A stretch of 48,275 bases of DNA from Candidatus Peribacteria bacterium. GTDB lineage: Bacteria > Patescibacteriota > Gracilibacteria > Peribacterales > Peribacteraceae. The stretch lies in assembly GCA_023245775.1 (NCBI GenBank), contig JAHFJR010000004.1:9528-57802 (forward strand), read 5' to 3'. A program made the translations under genes and the position numbers. The notes under the pieces are model-generated. The model did not search any database and was not told the DNA's origin. It saw only the letters and a list, made by a program, of their open reading frames with translations. Position 1 is the first letter of the stretch, and each line of letters opens with the position of its first letter. Below, piece after piece: positions 16,501-23,353 of the stretch.

Positions 16501-18024
16501 ATGGAGGGCATCGCAGATGGGATGGTCCATTTTTGCGAGCAGACCGCGCATCAGTGTTCCCATGCGACTCCGTACATCGGCGACAGTGGAGGCGATCTGG
16601 TCTGGTGTGGGCGATGCACGATCGGGTTCTTCCAGAGCTTTCGGATTCAGCTTCACCATTGCGAGGAAATTCTTGTACAACTCCTGCTGCTTACTCGTCA
16701 TTTGTCGCATGCCGATGCGCTCCTGCACTGTAGGTTCCTGACCTGTTGAGAATGGCATGAAAAGTTTCTGGAGCTCTTCTAGTTGCGTGGCGACTCGTGG
16801 AGCCTCTGTTCTCAGCATCTCAACATCGATCGAGAAGACTTCCTCTGCAGTGAACCGAGCCCAGTCTTCCATTCCTTCTTCGTGATACTTTTTTTCAAGG
16901 AGCATCGTTGGCAATCCTGATGCTGTATCAATCGAGAGATCTTTGCCGACACGTTCTAGCTTTTCGAGTTCGCCGCTCAGTGTGAGCAAGTATTGTGTAT
17001 CAATACGGACCTTTCGGTCACGGTTGCCAATGGCAGCTTTTGCCGTGCTGAGGGTCGTTGCAGCACCTACCAGAGCATCGCCGATACCATCGACAGTGAT
17101 CCCAAAGCGTTCTAGCGTTTCACCATCGTAACGGATGGAGATGTCATCGAGGTGCGGTTCCAGTTCTCTGATGTTCGTGCGCAATTTGGATTCGATATAT
17201 TCCACGAGTGTCATGAGGTTTTCGCTGAGTCCTGCGGAAAATCGTGCACGATTGATGGCACGCTTCTTCGGATCTCTTTCGACTGGACCAGGCGCCTGTC
17301 CATATGCGCTGCGAAGACGATTAGAGCGATCGATATCGCGAAGCACATCCAAGATGTTTACGCGTTGCTCGGGTGTGAAGTCACCCTTAATTTTGAGAAT
17401 CTCCACGATATTCTTTGTCGTGATGTACTCGTTATCTAGCGCCTGCTCGAGTGTTCCGGAACCGCCGTCTTTGTCTGCATATCCCGTGATGCGCTCAATG
17501 CTTTCATTCAGTGCATTTTGATCGGCTCCCATTCTCTCGATGCGTTTCAGATTCTGCTCTGGACTACGGAGTAATTCCTCATCTTTCTCCAGATCGCGAG
17601 CAATAGCCTGCGACGCTCGGATTAATGTCGATGTGTCTGAAGACACGAGCAAGTGGTCAACGATGCGTGCCTTGTCTGGCGTCTCTGTATCCATCGTGAG
17701 ACCAAGTTCGCTAGCGGCTCGTTCCAGTTCATCGCTCAGTGCGCCTGAGCCCTGCAACATGTCGAACATGACATCGGGCTTGATCCAGCGCAGAATCTGG
17801 TCGGGAGTGACATCCTTCATCTCCTGTCCAGCCTTGGCTTGGAGTTCCCCGACGACGTCTTGTGTAATGTTCCGATTGTCTGTGTTTGGGAATTCCTGTC
17901 CGAATTCTGCGTTTTTCGGATTCAGTTGATCTTTTGGATTCGTCGCAGCAAACAGAAGCAGCCGCTGCTCCCGTAGGGGAGAGTGGTGAGGTGCAAGGTG
18001 CGCAATGGTGATCCAGCGCAGCAT
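13585..18024 (-). CDS. Giant protein with HETGH metallopeptidase motif
   Basis: 1479 residues, mostly charged and helical, with no clear signal peptide. A putative zinc motif HETGH sits at about 635-639, preceded by the beta-hairpin-like SGLIYLNTKK and followed by a helical block with NRYSDW that may hold a further ligand; this resembles a gluzincin core inside a much larger protein. The rest is unrecognised; residues 1-600 look like long helical segments. The ATG directly follows the stop of the upstream gene (TAGATG) and has its own promoter. A large unknown surface or internal processing factor is possible, but this is inference. Confidence 0.75.
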   Translation of the reverse strand: MLRWITIAHLAPHHSPLREQRLLLFAATNPKDQLNPKNAEFGQEFPNTDNRNITQDVVGELQAKAGQEMKDVTPDQILRWIKPDVMFDMLQGSGALSDELERAASELGLTMDTETPDKARIVDHLLVSSDTSTLIRASQAIARDLEKDEELLRSPEQNLKRIERMGADQNALNESIERITGYADKDGGSGTLEQALDNEYITTKNIVEILKIKGDFTPEQRVNILDVLRDIDRSNRLRSAYGQAPGPVERDPKKRAINRARFSAGLSENLMTLVEYIESKLRTNIRELEPHLDDISIRYDGETLERFGITVDGIGDALVGAATTLSTAKAAIGNRDRKVRIDTQYLLTLSGELEKLERVGKDLSIDTASGLPTMLLEKKYHEEGMEDWARFTAEEVFSIDVEMLRTEAPRVATQLEELQKLFMPFSTGQEPTVQERIGMRQMTSKQQELYKNFLAMVKLNPKALEEPDRASPTPDQIASTVADVRSRMGTLMRGLLAKMDHPICDALHLTAALKERETEIGMDLHMAEEVSMVDIEGNLIKQPETAAFQKKRGECVKSACIKLERLQEYDDWLSKIEQRDENLITRVDNPTEYVRLTHGEEDDFGCYDYKSGLIYLNTKKIESTPSMTEAKVIQHETGHLIIDGLRRCKVFPALLLHLHNRLHHEKAPDGKSFQDLLLMQAPTWGLALENPEHPTKSDIWKLMDELANRYSDWKSESDANVSPELTSLFRLFEQKDTETHEDPLVELTGTAKMNGGHEPDDDEHDNGESQTSDADKKEFVDSMLEKAEKTILDCDAFFEAYPQTLDSANKIYHFTEMKEAVGKMRASFKSGAYVTDATLVTRLKDINKTLEDLYKETVEIEKEQSDLTGAGKTGARTLTRVLFHDVEWMSIYDMMTMFNQMGEDIQRMWKRRGEGVSSRVGKAITGMIPDEVMYLGRLKHEFERRDRESEEAEVGVWEKGWEKIDAHDLQHQYLPKVTNTDQLKAIIKLLAHHGRLDWNDSEGLWKKLEFFSGYHMPRNACLKDTRLRNSWLQKMIADIWRDKDLYENWKTENDGSIKSGTDKFTNYADDLSALGMHGTELKKMLQNWEKVKAGTASKEEEVNPHLYEKILFHAMYNGKSSMEAKFFYLIKGVQSGLLSIDRLRAFSGENFGILNQFPFIDFFSSGQNNTYYEIDKISRKVTEYNDPFEPGNKMTAFLYNTVAFDYNVSKRVGKALKNVQNIDHEDVPMYITHLGFSGIDNMITFQSGSQWRMSPAALQNGYVGYNSFMKYFALKAKFRHPPITQRDILKLATTLGGYAMWDNKITRKSIGAIGTDNRDPNLSWQEIDQQAPVSGGNNKTSVFRDNMNNFTVDLCKALGMDTIDGFKIKDFIGVSRKNDSAEELLRIYGKKDPDTGKLLEKSDDIYVRMKSATSTFVDQLEKKMEGNMPAVVTFLASYAEDKKLIPENGDFTLEKAQQFWNSDDNGNAKPHLAPPSSHH

Positions 18025-18501
18025 CTATAGTTTACAGAAACGAATAATGGCGTCAAGTATTTTTTCTTTCTGATGATCGATTTGCACGAGGTACTGACTG
18101 AGTTGATCGCGAATGGCGTAGGGGTCGATCTCACCTGTTTGAATGACGAGGTCGGGTGTCAGTGGCTTCCTCGATTCGATATGGAGCTCGTGGTAGCCCT
18201 CTCCACGGAGAATCCAGAAGTGTTTCCAGTCGGACCAGATCGACGGCTTCCCATCGAATTCGATGCCGATATCGAGGATGCGGATGCGATGGACGTGTGC
18301 GCCTTCGTTCCTGATCAGGAAGGAGAGCCCTGCGATCATGGCGACGCAGATACTCAGACTCCAAGCACCGATCAAGATGCCGTAGATGATCATGATGGCG
18401 CAGAGCAGACCTGCTACGAGGTACCACTTCTCGCTCCTCTCATGGACGACCTTTGCCGGTGCTGTCCACTCGAGGAGTGGGGGGTTGGTGTTTGTGTCCA
18501 T
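18025..18501 (-). CDS. Membrane protein with PH-like C-terminal domain
   Basis: 158 residues from the ATG giving MDTNTNPP. Residues about 28-66 hold two adjacent membrane helices; the rest (about 70-140) is a beta-rich stretch (RIRILDIGIEFDGKPSIWSDWKHFWI) resembling bacterial PH-like/YdbT-type domains. Function unknown. Longer in-frame starts to 18681 exist but run antisense through comF and lack a leader. TATAAT lies 10 nt before this ATG. Confidence 0.65.
   Translation of the reverse strand: MDTNTNPPLLEWTAPAKVVHERSEKWYLVAGLLCAIMIIYGILIGAWSLSICVAMIAGLSFLIRNEGAHVHRIRILDIGIEFDGKPSIWSDWKHFWILRGEGYHELHIESRKPLTPDLVIQTGEIDPYAIRDQLSQYLVQIDHQKEKILDAIIRFCKL
18029..18056 (-). promoter_or_regulatory. 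Promoter of the giant HETGH gene
   Basis: On the minus strand TTGACG (18051-18056), 16-bp spacer, TAAACT (18029-18034). Only 4 nt separate the -10 box from the ATG at 18024, so the mRNA should be leaderless. It lies inside the 3' end of the upstream gene. Confidence 0.65.
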
Positions 18502-18511
18502 AAATCTGTTT

Positions 18512-18517
18512 ATTATA
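18512..18517 (-). promoter_or_regulatory. -10 box of the PH-like gene
   Basis: TATAAT on the minus strand, 10 nt before the ATG at 18501; transcription would start about 3 nt before it. No clear -35 was seen. Confidence 0.5.
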
Positions 18518-18526
18518 GCAGAAAAG

Positions 18527-19219
18527 CTACCCATACGCCACCACCAGTCCCACCACATGTTGCACCCCCGTTTCCTTGAGTGTTTTCGCGCACGCATCCA
18601 GCGTTGCGCACGTCGTTGCGATGTCATCGACGAGGAGCACGTACCTCGGAGCAGGGGAGGGACCGATGTAGGCGAAGGCATTCGTCATGGAGGCCAGTCT
18701 TTCGGCTCGTTTTCGCCAAGCTTGATGTCCTGTTTGACGCGTGCGTTTCAGGAGTTCTGCGACTGGCCAACCCTTCTTTTCTCCGATGGTTTTGGCGAGG
18801 ATCGAGGCCTGGTTGAATCCGCGATGGTGCAGGCGAGTCCAGTGGAGTGGGACGGGGACGAGGACTGGCTCGGAGTGCAAAGTGGAATGTGTACGGTTGA
18901 AAGTATGGTTCTTCTCCAAGGGAAGAAGAAGTAGCCCAGGCAGGGCACTGAGGATATGCTCTGCAAGTTCGGGACCTAGTTCGCTGATGCGTCCGTACTT
19001 GAATGTTCTGATGGCTTTCTTCAGGAGTGGTGAGCTCTGATAACTTCCCGCGGCGATCAGGCAGTCGAGGGACGTGATGTTTCTCTTTCGCAGGAGCTCA
19101 CGGTGCAATCGGATGGGCTCGAGCTTCATCCGCTGCCGTTCTTCATCCGTGATCCATTCGCCTTCGCTGCCGTGCAGTGAGTGCTTAGGGAAGAGGAGGT
19201 CGAGGGGGAGGTTCCACAT
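18527..19219 (-). CDS. ComF-family phosphoribosyltransferase
   Basis: 230 residues. The PRPP-binding loop VLLVDDIATTCATL near the C-terminus, VPVPLHWTRLHHRGFNQA and the upstream IRTFKYG block match ComF/GntX. ComF takes part in DNA uptake in transformable bacteria. The usual N-terminal zinc ribbon (four cysteines) is missing: the N-terminus LDLLFPKHSLHG has none. The gene follows a heptad array of the ftsZ type and has a weakly pyrimidine-rich leader. Confidence 0.88.
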   Translation of the reverse strand: MWNLPLDLLFPKHSLHGSEGEWITDEERQRMKLEPIRLHRELLRKRNITSLDCLIAAGSYQSSPLLKKAIRTFKYGRISELGPELAEHILSALPGLLLLPLEKNHTFNRTHSTLHSEPVLVPVPLHWTRLHHRGFNQASILAKTIGEKKGWPVAELLKRTRQTGHQAWRKRAERLASMTNAFAYIGPSPAPRYVLLVDDIATTCATLDACAKTLKETGVQHVVGLVVAYG

Positions 19220-19253
19220 GGGTTCAGGATAGATGTTCGTTTTCCGGACACAC

Positions 19254-19288
19254 GGAAAGAGTGGAAGGTTGAAAGTGGAAAGTGGAAA
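19254..19288 (-). repeat. Heptad array before comF
   Basis: On the plus strand GGAAAGA, GTGGAAG, GTTGAAA, GTGGAAA, GTGGAAA. In comF orientation this is CCACTTT, CCACTTT, CAACCTT, the same words as before ftsZ. It ends about 34 nt before the comF ATG. Confidence 0.85.
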
Positions 19289-19346
19289 ATTTGTTCCCCT
19301 GGAAAAGGAAAAGGACGATCTATTGGTGGGTGGAACGGCACGATGT

Positions 19347-19574
19347 TTACAACATCCGTTTCAAGTCATCGATGCTCAGGTCAAGATGATTCAAAATGCT
19401 TCTCAGAAGACCGATGCCAAGATCCTCGTTTCCATGGATGGGTATCACGGTTCCATATGTCCCTTCTCTACTTTCGACAAATACGTGACTCCCTTTTTTC
19501 CGACGTGCTCTGTATCCGTTTTTGAGGAGAAGACGTAGCAGTTTTTTCCCTGATATGGTGGGAATGTTGCCCAT
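19347..19574 (-). CDS. hicA: HicA-family mRNA interferase (toxin)
   Basis: 75 residues. dsRBD-like HicA fold with GKKLLRLLLKNGYRARRKKGSHVFV; the His in GSH is the catalytic residue of the family. HicA cleaves mRNA when not bound by HicB. It lies 4 bp after the hicB stop, so the pair is one transcript with the antitoxin first. Confidence 0.9.
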   Translation of the reverse strand: MGNIPTISGKKLLRLLLKNGYRARRKKGSHVFVESREGTYGTVIPIHGNEDLGIGLLRSILNHLDLSIDDLKRML

Positions 19575-19578
19575 AGGA

Positions 19579-19803
19579 TCAGACAGTCACCTCCATTTGT
19601 TGTACCGCGATGAACTTGTCCTGTTGGATCGGTTGTCGTTTTGATTGCTCGACTTCAAGGCACAACTCCATTGCTTCCTGTAGCCGCCTATGGAGCACTG
19701 ATAACGACTTCGCCTGCGTATGGCATCCTCGGAGTCCTGGAACATGCGCAACAAACATACCGCTTTTATCCTGTGTGATGATCACGGAGAAGTGGTAACT
19801 CAT
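19579..19803 (-). CDS. hicB: HicB-family antitoxin
   Basis: 74 residues from the ATG giving MSYHFSV. The partial RNase H-like HicB fold is seen in FSVIITQDKSGMFVAHVPGLRGCHTQAKS and the helix LHRRLQEAMELCLE. No C-terminal DNA-binding domain is visible, so autorepression may be weak or absent. TACAAT lies 7 nt before the ATG, suggesting a leaderless message. tRNA-Val is directly upstream. Confidence 0.9.
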   Translation of the reverse strand: MSYHFSVIITQDKSGMFVAHVPGLRGCHTQAKSLSVLHRRLQEAMELCLEVEQSKRQPIQQDKFIAVQQMEVTV

Positions 19804-19810
19804 GTTCTGT

Positions 19811-19816
19811 ATTGTA
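19811..19816 (-). promoter_or_regulatory. -10 box of hicBA
   Basis: TACAAT on the minus strand, 7 nt before the hicB ATG and 24 bp downstream of tRNA-Val. No clear -35 was seen. Confidence 0.5.
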
Positions 19817-19839
19817 CAGGAATTGAGCTTGAGAGTCGA

Positions 19840-19916
19840 TGGTGGGCAATACAAGATTCGAACTTGTGACCTCCACAATGTCAATGTGGCGCTCTAACCA
19901 GCTGAGCTAATTGCCC
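19840..19916 (-). tRNA. tRNA-Val (GAC), CCA encoded
   Basis: Acceptor GGGCAAT/ATTGCCC, D-arm GCTC/GAGC, anticodon stem CCACA/TGTGG with loop TTGACAT (anticodon GAC), T-arm ACAAG-TTCGAAT-CTTGT. Discriminator A and CCA are encoded. Confidence 0.97.
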
Positions 19917-19943
19917 GAAAAAAAGAAAGATCATAGGGCTCTC

Positions 19944-20009
19944 ACCATCGGCCTGGGCCGATAATTGCCCGAGTAATTGCTAACCATCGGCCTAGGCCGA
20001 TCATTGCCC
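19944..20009. repeat. Two 27-bp direct repeats with a 16-bp palindrome
   Basis: Copies at 19944-19970 and 19983-20009 differ at two bases. The second contains the perfect palindrome ATCGGCCTAGGCCGAT (19986-20001). The first ends in TAATTGCCCGA, 11 bases also found at the 5' end of the adjacent tRNA-Val gene. Confidence 0.9.
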
Positions 20010-20221
20010 AGAATCTCTTGATGGAATGGAAAGAACCAGCTGCGTAAGAGTACGGATAAGCGCAGAGGTGGTCAATTGATCTTCTGGAGATTTCGATTCA
20101 CTTTTTACTACCCCGTCATAGCTTTCTGTGACTGCAAGACATTAGCAGTGTGGAAAACTTTTTTGTTTTGCACAGCTCTGATAGTTTGCTCACCTGATTC
20201 CATTTCGGTTCCCTCTCTCCC
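20010..20221 (+). other. Intergenic region before rseP
   Basis: About 210 bp without a gene. An inverted repeat GTGGAAAAC...GTTTTGCAC lies around 20150-20172, and a C/T tract (ggttccctctctccc) lies immediately before the rseP ATG. No confident promoter was identified. Confidence 0.4.
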
Positions 20222-21334
20222 ATGACCTTTCTCATCTCCACTGTCGCGTTCATTGTTCTCCTGACGATTCTCATCATCATTCATGAGCTCGGACACTTCA
20301 CCGCTGCTCGCTTCTTCGGTGTCGATGTCGAGGAGTTTGGGTTCGGACTTCCGCCGAGGGCGAAGACTCTCTTCACGAGAGGGAAGACAGCGTTCACGCT
20401 CAATTGGGTGCCCTTCGGAGGTTTCGTGAAGCTGAAAGGAGAGAATGAGGTCGATACGCAGAAGAGGTTCGAGAAAGGCAGTTTTGCGAGTGCTAGTTTT
20501 CCCGCTCGTATCCTCATCTTGTGTGGTGGCGTGGCCATGAATTTCCTCCTCGCCTTCACGCTCCTCACACTCGGGTTCTCCGTTGGCCACTGGGTTCCAA
20601 ATTTCTATACGAGTATCGAACAGATGCAGGAGGCGGCAGCTCGTGGTGAAATTTCCATGGAGACGGGTGTGTACATCTCTGCCGTTCTGCCCGATGGTCC
20701 CGCGGCGAAAGCAGGAGTACTGAAAGACAGTGCCATTCAATCGGTCAATGGTACGCCTGTTGCAAAACCCGAGGACGTTGTCGCATTGCAGAAGGGGAAG
20801 TCCCATGTTCTCTATACCCTGATGGAGGGGAAGGAGAAGAAGATCAGGACGGTGGATGTGGGTCTGAATGATGGCAAGTCTGGCGTAGCGATCTCTGCTT
20901 TTGCTGCCAAGCTTTCGGCGCCACTCCGTTCCGTGCCTACAGCAGTGCATGTAGCGTGGAGAGAGACGACGTTCATGACGGTGCAGACCGTGAAGGGGAT
21001 CGGCAATCTGATTCACTCCCTTGCGACGACGGGGCACGTGCCCGAAGGGATCACCGGCATCGTTGGCATCGCGGTGCTGACGTACAGTTCTGTGCAGGAG
21101 GGCTTCATGACGTACCTTCGCCTCGTTGCACTCCTCAGTCTCTCACTGGCGATCCTCAATATTCTGCCGCTTCCCGCACTCGATGGAGGACGACTTCTCT
21201 TCGTCCTCATCGAAATGGTCATCCGTCGTCCACTGAATCAGCGGTTCGAACTCCTCGTGAATGCTGTTGGGTTCTTCCTCCTCATCGCGCTCATTCTCGT
21301 CATTACGTTCAATGATGTGATCCATCTTTTCTGA
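20222..21334 (+). CDS. rseP: RIP site-2 metalloprotease RseP
   Basis: 370 residues, four membrane helices. The zinc motif HELGH is in the first helix (about residue 21-25); LPALDGGRLLF near 325 supplies the third ligand (LDG motif). A PDZ-like domain lies between (about 150-205, DGPAAKAGVLKDSAIQSVNG). RseP cleaves membrane proteins within the bilayer, for example anti-sigma factors. dnaA starts 1 bp after its stop, so the two are one operon; this pairing is unusual. Confidence 0.95.
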   Translation: MTFLISTVAFIVLLTILIIIHELGHFTAARFFGVDVEEFGFGLPPRAKTLFTRGKTAFTLNWVPFGGFVKLKGENEVDTQKRFEKGSFASASFPARILILCGGVAMNFLLAFTLLTLGFSVGHWVPNFYTSIEQMQEAAARGEISMETGVYISAVLPDGPAAKAGVLKDSAIQSVNGTPVAKPEDVVALQKGKSHVLYTLMEGKEKKIRTVDVGLNDGKSGVAISAFAAKLSAPLRSVPTAVHVAWRETTFMTVQTVKGIGNLIHSLATTGHVPEGITGIVGIAVLTYSSVQEGFMTYLRLVALLSLSLAILNILPLPALDGGRLLFVLIEMVIRRPLNQRFELLVNAVGFFLLIALILVITFNDVIHLF

Positions 21335-21335
21335 C

Positions 21336-22769
21336 ATGTCCTCCCCCGACCTCGATCTCTGGCTCAAGGTTCTCGCAAAAATCGAAGCGCAGTTGCAACG
21401 CGGGCAGTTCATCACGTGGTTCAAAGATACCACCGTGCTGGGGCGTGATGGCGCGACGGTCGTGATCGGTTTGCCTCTTCCGATGTTCCTGAATTGGCAC
21501 CTCGAGCACTACCGAACGCTCACACTGGACACGCTCCGGGAGATCGATCCGACGATCGAGCACATCGTGTACCAAGTCGATGTAGGCCTGAAAGATGATC
21601 CTCTTCGTACTCTGCGTCTGCTTGAACATTTTCCTGAGAAACAGAAGATGCGTAAGCTCCCGAACAAGTCGGAAATGAAGATTGCCGAAGGACTGACGAG
21701 CAAGATGGGGAACTCTCGATACACACTCGAGAATTTCGTCGTTGGTGCCAACAATCGCCTCGCGCATGCCGCATGTCTCTCGGTTGCCGCACAGCCGGGT
21801 GGAAAGTACAATCCGCTGTTTTTGTATGGCGGTGTCGGGCTTGGAAAGACACATCTTCTGCAGGCAACGGGCAACGCGATTCTCCGGACGACGCCGAATG
21901 CGAGGATTCTGTATACGACATCGGAGGATGCTACGAATCAGGTGATCGAGGCGATCCAGCATCAGAAGATGGAACAGCTCCGCAGGAGGTACCGCGAGGT
22001 GGATGTCTTCATCATCGATGACGTGCAGTTCCTCGTGAACAAAGAGCGCACACAGGAGGAGATTTTTCACACGCTGAATACGTTGCTTGAGGATCATAAG
22101 CAGGTGATCATCAGTTCCGATCGCGCACCCAAAGAATTGTCGGGTCTTCAGGATCGTCTCGTGTCTCGCTTCGAGCGGGGGATGATTGCCGATCTCAGCC
22201 AACCAGACTACGAAACGAGGTATGCGATCCTCGCGGAGAAGAGTAAGGAGTACGGTTTGCTGCTCGATCAGAAAGTCGTTGCGTACATCGCCGAACATGC
22301 GACGCGCAGTATCCGTCAGCTCGAAGGCATCCTGATGCAGGCTGTCGCTCAGTATGAATTGGAACACTGTGTGCCGACGGTGAAGTCCATTGCCGACATG
22401 ATGCTCAAGCTCGGTGATGAGCCTGTCGTACTGCAGGAGCCCGACACCGGATTCGTTTCGCCTCCTGCTCATGCGGTGTCATTCCAAGAATTGATGGAAG
22501 GCGTGAGTCGGTACTACTCGGTCTCGGTCTCGGACATCATCGGCCAGTCGCGCGTACGCGAAGTGCTCGTTCCGCGGCACATCGCGATGTACATGGGCAA
22601 GAAACATCTGCGCATGAGCTTCGTACGTCTCGGAGAATCTTTTTCAAACCGCGATCACACGACCGTGATGCACGCGGTGACGAAGATCACGAACAAACTG
22701 GCGGAGGATCCACAACTTCTGCGTGAAGTGAGGACACTCGAGAGGGAGGTGGGGTTTGTGGAGAGGTAA
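21336..22769 (+). CDS. dnaA: Chromosomal replication initiator DnaA
   Basis: 477 residues. AAA+ core with Walker A GGVGLGKT (about 165-172), Walker B VFIIDDVQ, and the DNA-binding domain IV ending in the DnaA signature NRDHTTVMHAV. Domain I is recognisable at the N-terminus (WLKVLAKIEAQL...FITWF). No cluster of DnaA boxes (TTATNCACA) was seen around it and dnaN does not follow, so this is probably not the replication origin. It is coupled to rseP. Confidence 0.97.
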   Translation: MSSPDLDLWLKVLAKIEAQLQRGQFITWFKDTTVLGRDGATVVIGLPLPMFLNWHLEHYRTLTLDTLREIDPTIEHIVYQVDVGLKDDPLRTLRLLEHFPEKQKMRKLPNKSEMKIAEGLTSKMGNSRYTLENFVVGANNRLAHAACLSVAAQPGGKYNPLFLYGGVGLGKTHLLQATGNAILRTTPNARILYTTSEDATNQVIEAIQHQKMEQLRRRYREVDVFIIDDVQFLVNKERTQEEIFHTLNTLLEDHKQVIISSDRAPKELSGLQDRLVSRFERGMIADLSQPDYETRYAILAEKSKEYGLLLDQKVVAYIAEHATRSIRQLEGILMQAVAQYELEHCVPTVKSIADMMLKLGDEPVVLQEPDTGFVSPPAHAVSFQELMEGVSRYYSVSVSDIIGQSRVREVLVPRHIAMYMGKKHLRMSFVRLGESFSNRDHTTVMHAVTKITNKLAEDPQLLREVRTLEREVGFVER

Positions 22770-22797
22770 TTGATAATATCGGTATTTAGTGTACAAT
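22770..22797 (+). promoter_or_regulatory. Promoter of the Tat-type lipoprotein gene
   Basis: TTGATA (22770-22775), 16-bp spacer, TACAAT (22792-22797). The ATG at 22806 lies 8 nt from the -10 box, so the mRNA is predicted to be leaderless. Confidence 0.75.
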
Positions 22798-22805
22798 ATA
22801 TGACA

Positions 22806-23150
22806 ATGAAACATGCTGAGAAATTTTCTCAGGCAGAAAATATGGATCGGCGTGATTTTTTAGCTGGTGCTGCCGTACTTGGAATTTCTGCTCTCGTTGG
22901 TTGCTCAAGAGACGCTACCAGAAGTTTTCTAGAACCAAAAGAAACGGATATTCGCACAGAATTACAAGGACATACTGAACAGTTCAGGAAAGGATTGAAA
23001 CAATTCACTCCTTTGGGCAAGGAAATTCCTACGCCGCTAAGAGTAATGATTAAAGAACACAATGCCCGCGTCAGACAATTTAATGATCTTTTCCCCACTG
23101 TTGCTACTTCTGAGGTTCAACCTGTTGAGGAAGTGGAGATTGATGAATAA
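22806..23150 (+). CDS. Small Tat-type lipoprotein-like protein
   Basis: 114 residues. MDRRDFLAGAAVLGISALVGC gives a twin-arginine motif, a hydrophobic stretch and a lipobox cysteine, about 12 residues after the ATG at 22806. The mature part (about 80 residues) is helical and unrecognised. The gene is AT-richer than dnaA and has its own promoter. Start at 22806 rather than 22800 fits the predicted transcription start. Export by Tat would need TatC, which is not in this window. Confidence 0.7.
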   Translation: MKHAEKFSQAENMDRRDFLAGAAVLGISALVGCSRDATRSFLEPKETDIRTELQGHTEQFRKGLKQFTPLGKEIPTPLRVMIKEHNARVRQFNDLFPTVATSEVQPVEEVEIDE

Positions 23151-23162
23151 ATGACTGTACAC

Positions 23163-23182
23163 GCGCGAAGCATCGCGCTCCC
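23163..23182 (+). terminator. Hairpin after the lipoprotein gene
   Basis: GCGCGA-AGCA-TCGCGC (23163-23178) followed by a C/T-rich tail TCCCTTTCT. The stem is short and the T-run imperfect, so termination is only probable. Confidence 0.5.
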
Positions 23183-23241
23183 TTTCTATTGTTTGTATTG
23201 TGTGAACATCATTCGAGATTGGTAATTTTCTTGATGGATGA

Positions 23242-23268
23242 TTGACAGGTGACTTTGGCTTGTACAAT
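23242..23268 (+). promoter_or_regulatory. Putative thrS promoter
   Basis: TTGACA (23242-23247), 15-bp spacer, TACAAT (23263-23268). It lies upstream of an attenuator-like hairpin and the thrS start. Confidence 0.5.
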
Positions 23269-23296
23269 GGAAGAATGGAAGAAATCCTGAACGGGA

Positions 23297-23318
23297 GCGG
23301 CATGCTTGCCGCGTTTTC
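23297..23318 (+). terminator. Attenuator-like hairpin in the thrS leader
   Basis: GCGGCA-TGCT-TGCCGC (23297-23312) followed by GTTTTCTT. It sits between the putative promoter and the thrS ATG, where it could end transcription prematurely. Confidence 0.5.
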
Positions 23319-23353
23319 TTCCCATTCTCTTCTTTCTCATTTACCATGCGCGT

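Noticed and set aside
20010..20221. Possible small RNA or origin region before rseP
   Set aside because: I could not fit a known RNA, and there is no cluster of DnaA boxes; single TGTGGAAAA-like matches are expected by chance.
21309..22472. 387-residue minus-strand frame over dnaA
   Set aside because: Antisense shadow of a well-conserved gene.
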